A DNA stretch of 64,000 nucleotides from Hoplostethus atlanticus (Eukaryota > Chordata > Actinopteri > Trachichthyiformes > Trachichthyidae), in NCBI GenBank assembly GCA_034670405.1, contig JAXDDX010000188.1, positions 558,001 through 622,000 on the forward strand, given 5' to 3'. Under the pieces are notes generated by a model that did not search any database, was not told the DNA's origin, and saw only the letters and a list, made by a program, of their open reading frames with translations. The translations under genes were made by a program, and so were the position numbers. Positions 28,016 to 37,990 of the stretch are shown here, piece by piece; positions within the stretch are counted from its first letter, which is position 1; each line of letters starts with the position of its first letter.

Positions 28016-28438
28016 TGAAATACACCCTAAATTATGGTCTGTTTTCCGGAAACTGCTGGTTTCATCACCTCATGCGAGGATAGCTTCTATGGTAGACAGA
28101 TTGATACTCTATCTATTGCCACTTTGGTTTGCAACAAAGGGGTTTTCAATTGATTCTTTCCAGAGATACTGGTTATCACTTTAGCCTCACTCTATGCCCC
28201 TTCCTGTCTTATTTCACAACCTACCCCCGCATGAAAAAAAAAAAAAAACACTTCTCCCTCTTGGTAAAATATTCCACTCTCAACTCTCCTCTCTCTGTCA
28301 GCCATCAAGTTACAAGCTTCCCCAGTGAAGTCCCAAGAGACATAAATCCTACTGTACAATGTATCCATCACTTGGAGACACAATAAAAAGGAAACAAAAA
28401 AGGGAAAATAGTGGGGCTATTTGATGAAGGGGAGTATG

Positions 28439-28845
28439 TGTGTGTGTGTGTGTGTGCATTGTGTGTGGGGTGGGATGGTGGGTGGATTAGATGTGCAATT
28501 AGAAGTGTCAACCTGATTACATGTGAATCGGCATGTGAAAACAAACAAATGCACATCGGGAGGGAGCGATTTAGTGCCACTCTGCCCAACCCAAATCAAA
28601 GCTGTCCAACCTCAGTTCCCCCGCAGTTATCAATCAAGCCAGTGGTTTCTACTTGACCCCCGTAATGATGCTAATACATTTTCATGAACGTGACAATGCA
28701 GAAGCATTAAATCACTGGTGTGTGTGAGTGTGTGTGTGTGTGTATGTGTGCGTGGGGGGGTACTGCTGCTGAGACAGTTGATAGTACCGTTCCGCCATAC
28801 CTAACTGTGCGCATGTGTGTGTGTGTGTGTGTATGTGTGTGAAAT
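28439..28845. repeat. (TG)n clusters
   Basis: Three interrupted TG runs (about 28439-28456, 28718-28752 and 28814-28842), separated by unique DNA. Confidence 0.9.
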
Positions 28846-28914
28846 TAATTTTCTATTTTATATGACCATGCCTGCATACGCTTTATGTGCACTTGCCTCA
28901 CTCATTTAATATAT

Positions 28915-29024
28915 ACATGTGTATTTTATATATATATATATATGTGTATATACAGTATGTGTTAAACATATATATATTATTATATATTATATATATATAA
29001 TAATATATATATGACATAATTGAG

Positions 29025-29069
<45 letters not shown>

Positions 29070-29175
29070 TATATATTAATATTATATTATATTATATATT
29101 AAAAAAAAAAAATTCTCAATTATGTTCACATATGTTATTTTTATATATATGTGAACATAATTGAGAAAAAAAATA
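28915..29175. repeat. AT-rich block with long perfect hairpin
   Basis: (TA)n-rich DNA with three copies of a CATAATTGAGAAAAAA word, two direct and one inverted. The last two form 21-bp perfect inverted arms (29113-29133 and 29147-29167, arm TTCTCAATTATGTTCACATA plus T) around a 13-base loop. Confidence 0.85.
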
Positions 29176-29993
29176 AAACATAGTCAACATAGTAGTTAGG
29201 TTTTAGTGTCAGTCACACAGACTCAAAGAACAAGGGCTTCTTTCTAGACTTACTACTTTGCACCAACGTTCAACAATCATACAGGTAGAAATCCATCATA
29301 GAAGAGGAAGAGACACCAATTCTTCCTCCAACAGCTACCACTGCCATCACTCTCTCCACCTACATTTAAAACCCACAGTTGATGATGCATTCATGTCTAA
29401 TGAGAGTTAATGTAAGTATAAGCTTCCGACTGGGAAAAAAACATTCATGTCAACCTCCTAGTGGTAATTCCAAATAGGAAATATGGGAACTTTTGGAAGG
29501 CTCCATTATCTCCCACCCAACGGTACAAATAATGGAAGGGTGTCAAACATGGCTGCCACAAATAAACCAGTCCACAGTAAGAAAAATAATAACTACTCAT
29601 ATTGACACTAGTACGCTTCTGCACAATTTACTCTGTTCATGATTAACTAGAAATACCTGCTGCAGTTTGTTTGGTTGACAAGGCAACTTGTTAAGGAGTT
29701 GTTGCTATGGAGCTAGCTCGCAATGCCATTTGCCATTGCAGTAACATTTTCATGGTCTACCGACCTGTCAGTCATTCTCTAAGGCGGGACGATGTTTCAG
29801 TACCAACCGCTGTTGGCAGTTGTGTGAGTAGAGTGAACAGGGGTCCGTTCCAAGAAGCAGGTTTAACAAACTCTGAGTCTAACCCTGAACTCTGAGTTGA
29901 TTAACTCATAGATAGGAAACTCTGGGTTTTCGGTTCCAGAACGGCTGATCTGAGTTAGTTCAATCAACTCTCGGTATGTTAACCCTGAGTTAA

Positions 29994-30963
29994 AGGACAA
30001 TTCCGGGATTTTTAAACCTGGCCTCTATATCCACAAAATCGCCTATTATACCGCAAAATAGGTCCAAAAAGTTTCGGAATTGCTCCGGTAGATTGGCTCA
30101 GTCGGCAGTCGCGAAACGGGCTCAATGGCTGCAACGTAATCTGTCGGGGCATAGCCGTGCGGTCAAAGTACGTCCACTAAAAGTGCTTGATTTTGCCACT
30201 GACAGGCTCAGATTGTTATTCGTGTGTCTGACAAGTGTCTGACAACATTACTGAAAGGATCGTTACATTTCCAACAACTCTGAACTCTCAACTCTGAAAT
30301 CTCGCGAGAGTTGTTGCAGGAAGAGGACGTGGAAATGTGACAAAGGTGGTCTATGAAAGCAAGAGGCTTGACTTGTTGCAGGAAGAGAATGGTGGAAACA
30401 TAAATCAGCGTTGGAGACGTGTGTTGGGGTATAGAAAGCGTATTTTAGAGTATTTGTTTTTCCCAAAGATAAAAAACAACAACAATGGTTCGTTTTTGCG
30501 CATTTCCGAACTGTGCCAACAAAATGTTGAGGAAGACTTTGCGCAGCTTTCATAGAATACCTTTGTCAGGTTTCTACCGTCCTCTTCCTGCAACAAGTGA
30601 ACCCTCTTGCTATAGACTACCTTTGTCCATCGAGCGGGACTTCTCCTTGAGCTAGACTTTAGTTTTCTGGTTAAAAAAAGGTCTATTTCTGTAGTGATCC
30701 TTTCAGTAATGTTGCCAGACACTTGTCAGACACACGAATAACAATCTGAGCCTGTCAGTGGCAAAATCAAGAACTTTTAGTGGACGTACTTTGACCGCAC
30801 GGCTATTCCCCGACAGATTACGTTGCAGACATTGAGCCCATTTCGCGACTGCCGACTGAGCCAATCTACCGGAGCAATTCCGAAACTTTTTGGACCTATT
30901 TTGCGGTATAATAGGCGATTTTGTGGATATAGAGGCCAGGTTTAAAAATCCCGGAATTGTCCT
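29994..30963 (+). mobile_element. Kolobok-type DNA transposon inserted in the Harbinger element
   Basis: A 970-bp element flanked by TTAA on both sides (29990-29993 and 30964-30967). It has 268-bp terminal inverted repeats (29994-30261 and 30696-30963), almost identical, beginning AGGACAATTCCGGG. Between them a plus-strand frame starting at 30485 reads MVRFCAFPNCANKM then LRSFHRIPL, the C-x4-C and SFHR(I/F)P start of a THAP zinc finger. TTAA duplication plus THAP points to Kolobok rather than piggyBac or P elements. The transposase body is missing, so it is non-autonomous. Confidence 0.85.
30485..30565 (+). pseudogene. THAP zinc-finger N-terminus (Kolobok remnant)
   Basis: ATG at 30485 opens MVRFCAFPNCANKM and LRSFHRIPL. 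THAP domains begin M(P/V)..C....C.N and contain (S/F)FHR(F/I)P; both signatures are in place, with Cys5 and Cys10 as the first two zinc ligands. The frame then runs into the inner inverted repeat, so the second Cys, the His and the rest of the domain are absent. Only a start of the ancestral gene is kept. Confidence 0.7.
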
Positions 30964-31027
30964 TTAAGCGCGTGCCTGACGACAATAAAAAGCCATCATC
31001 AATGGAGGTCCGATACTACGATTCACC

Positions 31028-31197
31028 ATGGCAACCAGCAAGCAGAAAAGGTCGTCGTACGTCACCCCACTGGAATTGAAAGAGCTACTACGTGCATTTG
31101 GGGAGTATGAACAAATTTTCAAAAAGAAGAGCAACACAGCTGCAGCGGCAAAGGAGAGGGAATTGGCGTGGGAGAGAATCGCTGCCCGAGTCAATGC
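31028..31197 (+). pseudogene. Harbinger Myb/SANT-like gene, exon 1
   Basis: ATG at 31028 gives MATSKQKRSSYVTPLELKEL, then RAFGEYEQIFKKKSNTAAAA and KERELAWERIAARVNA. This matches the helix-turn-helix Myb/SANT-like DNA-binding protein that accompanies Harbinger transposases (the K-SNT...W..IA..VNA pattern). It ends at a donor AATGC/GTACGT, leaving two bases (GC) for the next exon. The hAT element lies 22 bp into the intron, so the splice sites themselves survive. Confidence 0.8.
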
Positions 31198-31219
31198 GTA
31201 CGTTTGAATGCAGTAGTGT

Positions 31220-32527
31220 TAGGGGTGGGCGGTATGGCCTAAAATGTATATCACGGTATATTTTGAATTTTGGACGGTAACGGTATATATCGCGGTATAT
31301 TTGTTTTTCTTATAATAATAATAAAAAATGCTTTGGGAGCAGTACAAGACTCTGGGATGGTAACAATTTATTCCCGGGGGGCTAACTATGAGGTTTCTAC
31401 TAGGCTCATTAGTATTCTGTAATCTGTATATTATGACAAAATTGACATTGAACTTAAGTGTTTATGAATGTTTTATTGTGCAAAACTGCACTGTATTAAA
31501 TATAAATAGCACCTTATATGCAAACTTTTTTCCAAAATAGGTTCTGAACAATACAAATAAATATAAAAAAAAAAAAAAAAACATAAAAATGTAAATTTCA
31601 AGTATTCCAATACTTCAAATAACTTCTACTGTATATAACAAAAACTTCAAAGGTTAGGCAACATGCCAAGAAAATAATTATAAAGATAAATAGCACATTA
31701 TAAGCAAACTTTTTTCCAAAATAAGTTGGCAGTTTGGCTGAAGTATTTTCGACCTGGCATCACATACCTCGGATCCAGTGTTTTGATCAATGCCTTAAAC
31801 CTGTTTGTATAGAAACCATGTCCTTACATAGGTACTCCGTTATGGAATGTGTAATGTCCTTCCACCGCTTGCTTTTTTTGTCATACGGATAGCCACTGGA
31901 AAATGACTTGGCTAGCGACGTCTGCGTTGTGGTTTTTCGTTTAGCACCACTTGCGGAGGGACTGCTTGTGTCTGCGCGCATCCTAGTACTCTCTTCATAC
32001 TCGCGGACATGTTTTGTTTTGAGGTGATAAAAGAGATTGCTCGTGTTACCACCGCCGGCAACAACTCTCGCTCGACATTGCTTGCAGATAATAGTTTTCT
32101 GCTCAAGTTCCGACTTTTTAAACACAAACCACGTCCAGATGATGGACGAAGCACCTTTCTTTCTAACTAATTCTTCTTCTTTGTTTGCATCGGGAACGGG
32201 AGCTCCCGCATCATGCTCGCTGCCCTCCATTTCACCGTGCATCTTCAGAAAGCATGCGTCTGTTTACGTCGAAGTTTACGTTGTACTACTCACGTGTTTT
32301 TTTTTAGTAGCCAATAATGGACCAACTTTTTCACATCGTCTTTTTCCACAAACTAGTTTATTATCTTTAAATGGCAGCGCGCAGTTCGCTAGCTTTGTGT
32401 GTTACATTTGCAAATGTGAAAAGGTATTTTTACATTCAACCTGCCTTCTACCGGTACATCCGGTAGAGTCAAATCTCTACTTTGGCACGGATTTCTACCG
32501 GTTCAACCGTTATACCGCCCACCCCTA
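31220..32527 (-). mobile_element. hAT transposon inserted in the intron of the Harbinger Myb-like gene
   Basis: A 1,308-bp element with inverted ends TAGGGGTGGGCGGTAT (31220) and ATACCGCCCACCCCTA (ending 32527). Flanking 8-bp sequences AGTAGTGT and AGTATTCA (31212-31219, 32528-32535) agree at five positions, fitting an aged hAT target duplication. The minus strand carries a BED-finger transposase start. The catalytic part is replaced by AT-rich DNA towards 31230-31720, so it is an internally deleted copy. Confidence 0.82.
31787..32242 (-). pseudogene. hAT transposase N-terminus with BED zinc finger
   Basis: Frame of 151 codons from ATG at 32242. Residues 36-80 form a BED finger: W-T-W-F at 36-39, Cys53 and Cys56, GGGNTSNLFYHLK, His73 and His78. 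A Ser/Thr-rich linker and YPYDKKSKRWKDITHSITEY follow, as in ZBED/hAT transposases just before the RNase H-like core. After residue 143 the family pattern continues in another frame (ALIKTLDPRYVMPGRKYF) to about 31735 and then stops; the catalytic domain and dimerisation tail are gone. Confidence 0.82.
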
Positions 32528-32622
32528 AGTATTCATTTAACATTTAACCAAACTTTCTTATAATATTACCTACATGTGAGAAAGCGGTGGAATGGTATTG
32601 GGAAAAAAATATTTTCATTTAG

Positions 32623-32737
32623 GTGCAATCCCATGGGCGCAAAGCGCACTTGGCAGCAGCTGAAAATGAAATATAAAAACATACTTCAAATGGTGTACTT
32701 GGGGCGGCAAATTAGAAAGGCAGATCTAGAAATTTAA
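32623..32737 (+). pseudogene. Harbinger Myb/SANT-like gene, exon 2
   Basis: Acceptor TCATTTAG/GTGCAATCCC. Joined to exon 1 in phase it gives (A)CNPMGAKRTWQQLKMKYKNI then LQM, the usual continuation of this Myb-like protein, followed by RQIRKADLEI and a stop at 32735-32737. Residues resembling LLEHKLE follow the stop in the same frame, so the stop is probably a premature one in a longer family tail, and the middle part after the KYKNI block is deleted. Confidence 0.8.
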
Positions 32738-32849
32738 TTACTGGAACATAAGTTAGAGGTGGGTGCATGGTAACAGATGAAAAATACTAACTGTTGCTTT
32801 TGTATTTGTAGGAAATAAAGAAGACCAAATGAAATGTGTCTTTATTTGA

Positions 32850-33029
32850 CTGCTCGGGGTGGTGGTAGCTTAATCCGTGAACTGTAAACGACATATTATA
32901 TCTCGGACAGCTCTTCCGTCCTGGACATAGAACATCTAATCGGGGTCTCAAAATCCTCTCCCGACATAAGGCTATGCGAATTACTTCCGCTTGAATATCG
33001 ATCGGGTTACCGAGGAAAGGACACGCCAT
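32850..33029 (-). pseudogene. Harbinger transposase N-terminal stub
   Basis: Minus-strand ATG at 33029 begins MACPFLGNPIDIQAEVIRIA then LCRERILRPRLDVL, a good match to the conserved N-terminus of fish Harbinger nucleases (MACPFL..P.D..A...R.ALRRER..R.R.D.L). The later sequence loses the family pattern within about 50 codons, and the DDE catalytic domain is absent. It is convergent to the Myb-like gene, the standard Harbinger layout. Confidence 0.75.
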
Positions 33030-33917
33030 GTCCGACAGCTGCTTCAGGTTCAGCAGAGGGAGGAGACAGGGAGAAAGTCAGGGTTTGTTAAAGAAAACCT
33101 GCCAGCGAGCAGGTTAGGTTCACAGAGTCAGTTACCATGGTAACTGAATCAGAGTTTGAGTTACCTCTCTTTCTGGAACGGAAAACCCAGAGTTTCCCTC
33201 ATCTCAGGGTTAACAAACTCAGAGTTTTCACTAAACCCGCTTTCTGGAACGGACCCCAGAACAAATAATTTAAAGTTTAGCTGAACCCTCTGCCCTCAAC
33301 ACTACAATGGATTTCCATCTTTTGGGTTCATGTGAGGCAGTAGACTATATGAGACCAGTGTAGATCCGCAAAAAGGTGGGTGGGGGCCAAATAATATAAT
33401 AACTGTGTGTTTGTGTATTGACATAACGATAGGACCGGAGTGGGACTCATTTTCAGCGTGTCATGCTGCAGTGTCATGCCCACTGCCTGGGAAGGGGAGG
33501 GTGTGTGTGTATGAATGCACAACCCCAACCCCTGAGACAAAAACTTGTTTGAATTAAACTACTATTACTTTGAAATTCTGTTTTGTATTGTCTACTTTTT
33601 TCTGCACTTTGAACTTATTCAATAATAATAAAATGCAGGATACTGGTGATGGTCGTAGTAGTAATAGCAGTATCTGTCCTCCTGCTCTGCCTCACCAATA
33701 ACTCAAAAAACAACAGCAACGAATGAGATTCTTACAACACAACAATAACTTTTGCAAAGTCAATGCGCTGTTGCATATCGATGGGCATATTCTAACCATT
33801 TTGCTTAAAATTACAATCATTTATACATAGGTCAACAAACCCTTTAACAGCACAGCACTAATAAGGTTGTGCAAAATGCCTCAGTATTGGGCAACTCCTT
33901 CTGTGCTGTACCTGTCT

Positions 33918-33938
33918 CATCATCATCATCATCATCAT
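33918..33938. repeat. (ATC)n microsatellite
   Basis: About seven ATC/CAT units. Confidence 0.9.
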
Positions 33939-35373
33939 CTTCTGGCTGCCAGCTTGTTTGCACATGAAAAATGTTGGTCAGTTTGGTACATTTCATGGCA
34001 TTTTCTTGCAGTACATTTATTTCTTTAAATCTATGCTATTTCAGCTATTCTGTATTTTGCTTGCAATCCGCCCTAAAGCCAGATTTCCGGAAATCTTTAT
34101 TACATTATAAATTGACCGTATTGTAAAGCAAACCTGCTTGACCAATCAGTGCAACACCATCCAGGACGGGCACATTGCCTCCACTCACCAGTTTGATTGG
34201 ACTCAACACACTGCACTGGTAATTGTCAAGTATGATTAGGACAGGCTGTGGTATATTTAAATTAAATCACAGGTAAGCCGTGTTGCCTACCTGACAGACA
34301 ATGCAGGTAGTCAACTCTTTGTTTAGTTGTGATGTACTGTGATGTAGTTTAGTTTACAATTGTAACTCCTGTCCCCCTGGGAGAGGATTTCATCTAGCTA
34401 CTGTAGTGTACTGCACTTACTGTATTCATCTACCTTTTGTAGACACTTGAAGACCAAACCTCAATGCTCAACAACAGGTTGCAGGTTTTGATATAAACAA
34501 ATTAAAATGCTGAATAACTCGAGACTTGTATTTTGAAGGGAATCAAGGAGTCAGGATGTAGAAAAGATACCAAATAGTAGAGAAGTGGTATGTCAGGAAA
34601 CAATCCATTGGAGGATGCAACAAAACGGATTAGGTAATAGGTAAACCAACAGAGTAGGACTAGGTAGGCCAACCTATCAGCACTAGTTCCGGTTGGTGCT
34701 GAAACATTATCCCACCTTCAGAGAATGACTGACAAGTCGGCAGACCATGAAAATGACTTAAGAGCAAGGAAAATCAATTGCAAAATTGGGCTCTATTTTC
34801 ACATTTGAATTATGTTAACCAAACTAAAGCATGGCAAGTCTGAAATGAAAATGAAATGTCAAATGGCATTTTCAAATTGTCATTGATCGACCATTGCATG
34901 ACAATGAAAATGCAAATTAAATGGGATTACTGAATTTTGGCTTTAGTAAAGCAACTTTTAGTAAAGCAAGTTTTATTGCATCTCAATTTTAAAATTTGAA
35001 TTAACTTAAACTTAAAATTGAATATTGTTAACCATAAAGCCGATCATGTCTTTGAAAATAAAATGTTTTCATTTAATTTCATTTCAGTGAATGTACCTAC
35101 CAGTACTGTACAAATCTGCTTTTGTTGTTGTGGGACTGCATTTTCACAAGATTTATATGCTTCTGGCCTGCTATTGCTTATACAGAATGTTGAATCGTGT
35201 TTTCAGGGTACAGAAGGATAGGTGGATTAATAAAAAATGCTTTGGGTGAGGAGATGGATAGAATTATGGAAGGATAGGAGAAGACATGGGGTTGGGGTGG
35301 CAAGATGATGTCGGTTGCTTGTTGGGGTTTTGAGTGATTTTTAGTGATTTTTGCCCAATCAACAGATTGTGAG

Positions 35374-35549
35374 TAGGGGGGATACCATGAATGATTCAGG
35401 GGGCCCCAGAACTGCAGGGGGCCCTGTAACATGCCTGGGATTGTAGATTTTTATTGTGTGTGTGTGTGTGTGTGTGTTGGGGGTGGGGGTGGGGGGGTGG
35501 GGGGGTGAACGCTTGCCAGGGGGGCACAAGATTCCCAGCGGCGCCCCTG
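35374..35549. mobile_element. hAT-type MITE with perfect 8-bp target duplication
   Basis: A 176-bp insertion flanked by identical ATTGTGAG (35366-35373 and 35550-35557). Ends are TAGGGGGGATACC and the complement of CAGGGGCGCCGCTGGGAATC, only loosely inverted. The right end matches a common fish repeat (CAGGGGCGCCGC). It contains a TG run and a very G-rich block, 35479-35505. Confidence 0.8.
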
Positions 35550-36999
35550 ATTGTGAGACTCCAGTTTGAGAGTGCGCCCTTGGTTTATGCTTCTCCAAAT
35601 CAAAAAGACGCTGACTGGATAAAAGAATATGTGAATAAAAGGCACTCTTTTGTTACGTGCAAAAGTTAAAAATGAATTGATTACCTATATCTGAGACATG
35701 TAGGGTAGCCATAGAGTGCCTTGGCTTCCCTTTGTCAAGGATTCTGAGCCCGCATTCCATATATGTTTCACTTCGGAAATCGGCGAACTTCAAATGATGG
35801 ATCGTTTTTACTACAGCAACATTCCTGTTTGCCCATCTTCAATACTAGATACTAACACCTACCACCTTGTTCACATTGTTCTCCTTCTAATGACTATGTG
35901 GAAGCTGCCATTTCAGACCTGGTCAGTGCGGATGTCCTCCGGTCGCATCATGCTGGTCACTTTTAGTTGTCAGCTCTGATTTATTATAGGCAAGCTGTTC
36001 AGTTTCACATTTTGTCCTCGTCATATCCACCCGCCTTGTGATCATGCCATGCTGACCCTTGTAGGGCACACGGGGGAATATTGATAAAACAATTATCTGC
36101 TCTCTGTTCATTTGATTTTCCATTTCAATTACGGTGCACAGAGGCAAGGGAAGAAGATTGCACCATCGATTTTTCTTTCCTCCATCTCCTTCTCCCTCTT
36201 TCTGTTCTTCTCCAACCTTGTGACAGGAAAGAGACCTGACTTGTTCCCCTCATTCCCCTTTGATGATATGCATTTGTACAATGACTTGGGGAGCTTGGAC
36301 GCTGGATTTTCAATGCATCTCTCACCTTATTGTTTATTAGGGCCTGGAACAACTTGCATCAAACTTGTATGTAATGTAATATGTAATAGAATTTTTAAAA
36401 AACTGGATAGAGGTTAGTTGTGGTGAAGGGAAAGAAATGTTAACAACTTCATCTTAATGCTTGGACGCCATGCAATATGCTTTGCTTCAAGTAATGAGAA
36501 AACAGAAATCTCTATATAACAGAATGAATAATAGTGGGACAATGTCTGTGTAATCCTCTACACAGCTCACTGTGACTGGATGGCAGCATTCTCTTAATCT
36601 TGAATCATTTACACAGCCCAAATTTCCCTTCACTCTCACCTCCCCTGTCCATTAAACCCTGCCAATTGCCTTCTAAATGACCCCATTAAGATGTAATTGC
36701 CTCTGCAGGTCCGTGCCCTCGCTATTTCTTTTCATGCTTTCCCCTCCTTTTTCTCACGTTATGCATGTGTCTCTCTTTCTTCACCTCCCACGTTCTATTT
36801 GTCTCACTGTCTCGTTTTCTTGTCATGGCAATGCTTCAGAGCTGCGACGGTGGCCCGGTGTGAAGATCAAGCGAAATGTGTTTTGGGTTCAGGTTGAAAG
36901 GTGGCACAGGACATCAGCCTCTCTCTGGATACCTTTGTAATAAGAAAGTCGCATTAAACAATGCATAAATAACAATCCAGTACTCCTTATCGTGGCTGT

Positions 37000-37330
37000 A
37001 GTACTTGAGTACAGGATCCAGACCACTTGTCTGAGGCCTTGGACTTATCTCTGTCTCATGCCTATTTTCACTCTGACTCGTCTTATTGGATTTTGCCTTG
37101 ACTTTTACCCAGATATCTAAAACATTTTAAAGACATACTGTATATACTGTTAAAACATTTTAAAGACATACTGTATATACTGTTAATTGCCTATTATGGT
37201 GTTGGTCTTGAGAAAGACTCGATTTGCACTGGTCTCAGTCTTGACATGGCCTCGACTCCCTTTAGACCTGGTTGTGACTCAACCTGACTCGACCTGGTTC
37301 TGGAATTAACTTGGATTTGACTACAGTGGT
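37000..37330. repeat. GACTCGACCTGG-type fish repeat with a 33-bp tandem duplication
   Basis: Words such as TTGACTCGACC-like ACCTGACTCGACCTGG, TGGTCTCAGTCTTGAC and GTCTTGAGAAAGACTCG resemble an interspersed fish repeat built of 'GACTCG/CTTGACT' phrases. Within it, 37119-37151 is duplicated exactly at 37152-37184 (unit AAAACATTTTAAAGACATAC plus 13 more bases). Confidence 0.5.
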
Positions 37331-37379
37331 TTTGCCTACAACCATGCTCCAGACAGTATCTATAAACTTTGAGGTGAAA

Positions 37380-37990
37380 CACCAAACCCAGATGTAATCA
37401 TACAGCGACTCTACCCTCCTGATAGTCCGATCTCGTTTCGCAGACCTCACCACGAGCTTCGCGAAAAGTAGGCGGCGTGGCCCCCGCTGTTGTGCCAGCA
37501 AGCTGTTTGAGAGAGCTAAGAAACCTCCCTGACGTAGGGATAACTAACCAAGGTAGGTTCATTGCTCGGGGAGTTGACATGGGTGGCTAGCTCCGTTAGG
37601 GCCCTGACAGTGATGTATTGCCACTGACTCCCACCGTCAGGCAGTGCACCGGAGCTCACTAGACCTAGTGGGTGGGGAGAGACTGACAGACTCCATTCCC
37701 CACCTTAACAATGTTCATTTCACCTAGCAAGGCTGAGGAGAATTGCTCTTCGGCTCTACTTGGTCTTCTGTTCTTTTGCCCTGATGAACTGGAGGCGGTA
37801 CTCAGCTGACTATCTGTCTACCCACAGTCCATCTGTGGGCCTCTATCTTCACAAGTTAATGTGCACAGCTGAAACAACTTCTCGGAACCCTCAATAAAGT
37901 TCCCATTTCTGAGTCAACTAAAGCGTTCTGCCTTCAACATGAACCACCGGCTGGCAGACGTTGACACCCTGTTAAAACCTGGCTTATGAC
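37380..37990. other. Unclassified GC-elevated insert
   Basis: Composition differs from the AT-rich surroundings. It contains TCAATAAAGTTCCC near 37892 and a short direct repeat TGGCTTATGAC at its right end. It may be a mobile-element end, but I could not identify matching termini or a family. Confidence 0.2.

Larger units (their letters stand above)
29840..33257 (+). mobile_element. PIF/Harbinger DNA transposon, carrying two later insertions
   Basis: Termini are GGGGTCCGTTCC (29840) and its complement GGAACGGACCCC (ending 33257). Imperfect inverted repeats extend about 110 bp inward with shared words such as AACTCTGAGT and GAAACTCTGGGTTTTC. Inside are a two-exon Myb/SANT-like gene on the plus strand and the N-terminus of a Harbinger nuclease on the minus strand, the usual two-gene plan. 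Without the two inserts (970 and 1,308 bp plus duplications) it would be about 1.1 kb, so most of the transposase is deleted and it is non-autonomous. Flanks ACA and AGA are not a clean 3-bp duplication. Confidence 0.85.

Noticed and set aside
37380-37990. Possible solitary long terminal repeat
   Set aside because: A TCAATAAAGTTCCC signal and different composition suggest a mobile element end, but no matching termini, target duplication or internal region could be shown.
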